A stretch of DNA of 64,000 nt from the NCBI GenBank assembly GCA_902789795.1, contig CADAPM010000002.1, positions 1-64,000 on the forward strand. The letters are read 5' to 3'. The translations under genes and the position numbers were made by a program. Below are positions 63,645 through 64,000 of the stretch, one piece after another (positions within the stretch are counted from its first letter, which is position 1; the number at the start of each line of letters is the position of its first letter). This stretch comes from an uncultured Eubacteriales bacterium (GTDB lineage: Bacteria > Bacillota > Clostridia > Christensenellales > Aristaeellaceae). The notes beneath the pieces are model-generated. The model saw nothing but the letters and a program-made list of their open reading frames with translations. It had not been told where the DNA came from and ran no database searches.

Positions 63645-63717
63645 GATTTTAAGAAATATGATCCTGCAGGCTTCCATGGATTCAGAAATGAGGGATGTTT
63701 TTCAGAATAAAAACTGT

Positions 63718-63746
63718 TTGACAACAGAATTTTACTATGCTATAAT
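63718..63746 (+). promoter_or_regulatory. Promoter of tRNA-Leu
   Basis: TTGACA (63718-63723) and TATAAT (63741-63746) are perfect with a 17-bp spacer, and the tRNA starts 12 bp later. Confidence 0.9.
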
Positions 63747-63758
63747 ACGTCCGTTCTC

Positions 63759-63840
63759 GCGGCCATGGCGGAATTGGCATACGCGCACGTTTGAGGGGCG
63801 TGTCCTTAACCGGGTACGAGTTCAAGTCTCGTTGGCCGCA
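63759..63840 (+). tRNA. tRNA-Leu(GAG)
   Basis: The 82-nt sequence begins GCGGCCA and ends TGGCCGC plus A. The anticodon loop TTTGAGG gives GAG, reading CUC/CUU. A class II variable arm (TCCTTAACCGGGTA region) and a TTCAAGT T loop are present. CCA is not encoded. Confidence 0.93.
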
Positions 63841-63842
63841 CT

Positions 63843-63877
63843 AAAAACCTTGATTCCGTCACGGAACCAAGGTTTTT
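63843..63877 (+). terminator. Terminator of tRNA-Leu
   Basis: AAAAACCTTG pairs with CAAGGTTTTT in a stem extended by TTCCG/CGGAA around a TCA loop, and it ends in TTTTT. Confidence 0.85.
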
Positions 63878-63931
63878 CTCATATTCAGAATAATTACTGC
63901 TTCTGTGACCGTATAAAAGGAGGATGCTATC

Positions 63932-64000
63932 GTGGAACGGCAGGATGGTCGTCGGAATGACGAACTCAGGACCCATGAGATCATTGTGGATTTTGTACCG
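63932..64000 (+). CDS. rph: Start of RNase PH (partial)
   Basis: A GTG start at 63932 has AAAGGAGG at 63916-63923, 8 nt upstream. The 23 visible residues read MERQDGRRNDELRTHEI and then IVDFVP, matching the RDGR-NDELRP opening of RNase PH, which trims tRNA 3' ends and degrades structured RNA. The gene continues beyond the window. A tRNA gene just upstream is in keeping with this role but may be coincidental. Confidence 0.85.
   Translation, partial: MERQDGRRNDELRTHEIIVDFVP

Overview
The window looks like chromosomal DNA from an anaerobic Firmicute of the class Clostridia, fairly GC-rich in coding sequence. Supporting signs are strong AGGAGG-type ribosome sites, near-consensus TTGACA/TATAAT promoters with 17-bp spacers, an ScpA/ScpB pair, a YesL-like (DUF624) membrane protein, a DUF951 protein, a clostridial-type IMP dehydrogenase and an smpB-ssrA pair. 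No phage, plasmid, insertion sequence or CRISPR array is visible. A gut or rumen fibre-associated lifestyle is an inference from intracellular GH10 and GH113 enzymes and an araD/FGGY-kinase pair.

Layout: 0.2-3.5 kb holds a secreted leucine-rich-repeat protein and a three-gene cassette (class I amidotransferase, phosphoesterase, SDR). 3.6-11.8 kb is one tightly overlapped aromatic amino acid operon (DAHP synthase, tyrA, aroB, aroA, aroC, pheA, an aroE-aroK fusion, aroQ). It is preceded by a consensus promoter, a 27-codon leader peptide rich in Tyr and Phe codons, and a rho-independent terminator, which together form a classical translation-coupled attenuator. 11.8-26.3 kb is read leftwards: a secreted SH3/peptidoglycan-binding protein, then HD hydrolase, argH, TrmH-family methylase, MrfA-like helicase, scpB, scpA, site-2 protease, threonine aldolase, a large Cna-B/SdrD-like surface protein and an MBL-fold hydrolase. 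26.4-32.9 kb, also leftwards, has an SPFH/zinc-ribbon protein with an orphan receiver-like protein, an SDR, and an FGGY kinase-araD-aspartokinase group.

33.1-37.2 kb (rightwards) has guaB, DUF951, lepB, obgE and yhbY. 37.2-46.9 kb is an eight-gene leftward operon: DUF624 membrane protein, methyltransferase, hslO, TPR protein, HEAT-like protein, zinc-ribbon/TPR membrane protein, cysteine desulfurase, and an HflX GTPase whose N-terminal extension carries a complete JAMM metalloprotease motif. Its terminator lies inside the end of yhbY. 47-50.3 kb has purB, an RluA-type pseudouridine synthase, smpB and tmRNA. 50.5-54.4 kb has GH10, GH113 and an M32 carboxypeptidase. 54.6-59 kb has a long membrane-anchored coiled-coil protein, a small unknown protein and an HtrA protease. 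59-62.6 kb (leftwards) has dusB, a membrane protein, a NAGPA-type glycosidase, udk and yajC. The right end has a YczE-family gene broken by one amber codon, divergent tRNA-Ser(CGA) and tRNA-Leu(GAG) genes, and the start of rph.

The two points most worth following are the Tyr/Phe leader-peptide attenuator of the aro operon (Firmicutes more often use T-boxes or TRAP) and the JAMM-HflX fusion in the hslO/cysteine desulfurase operon. All assignments come from reading the sequence; no database search was run.
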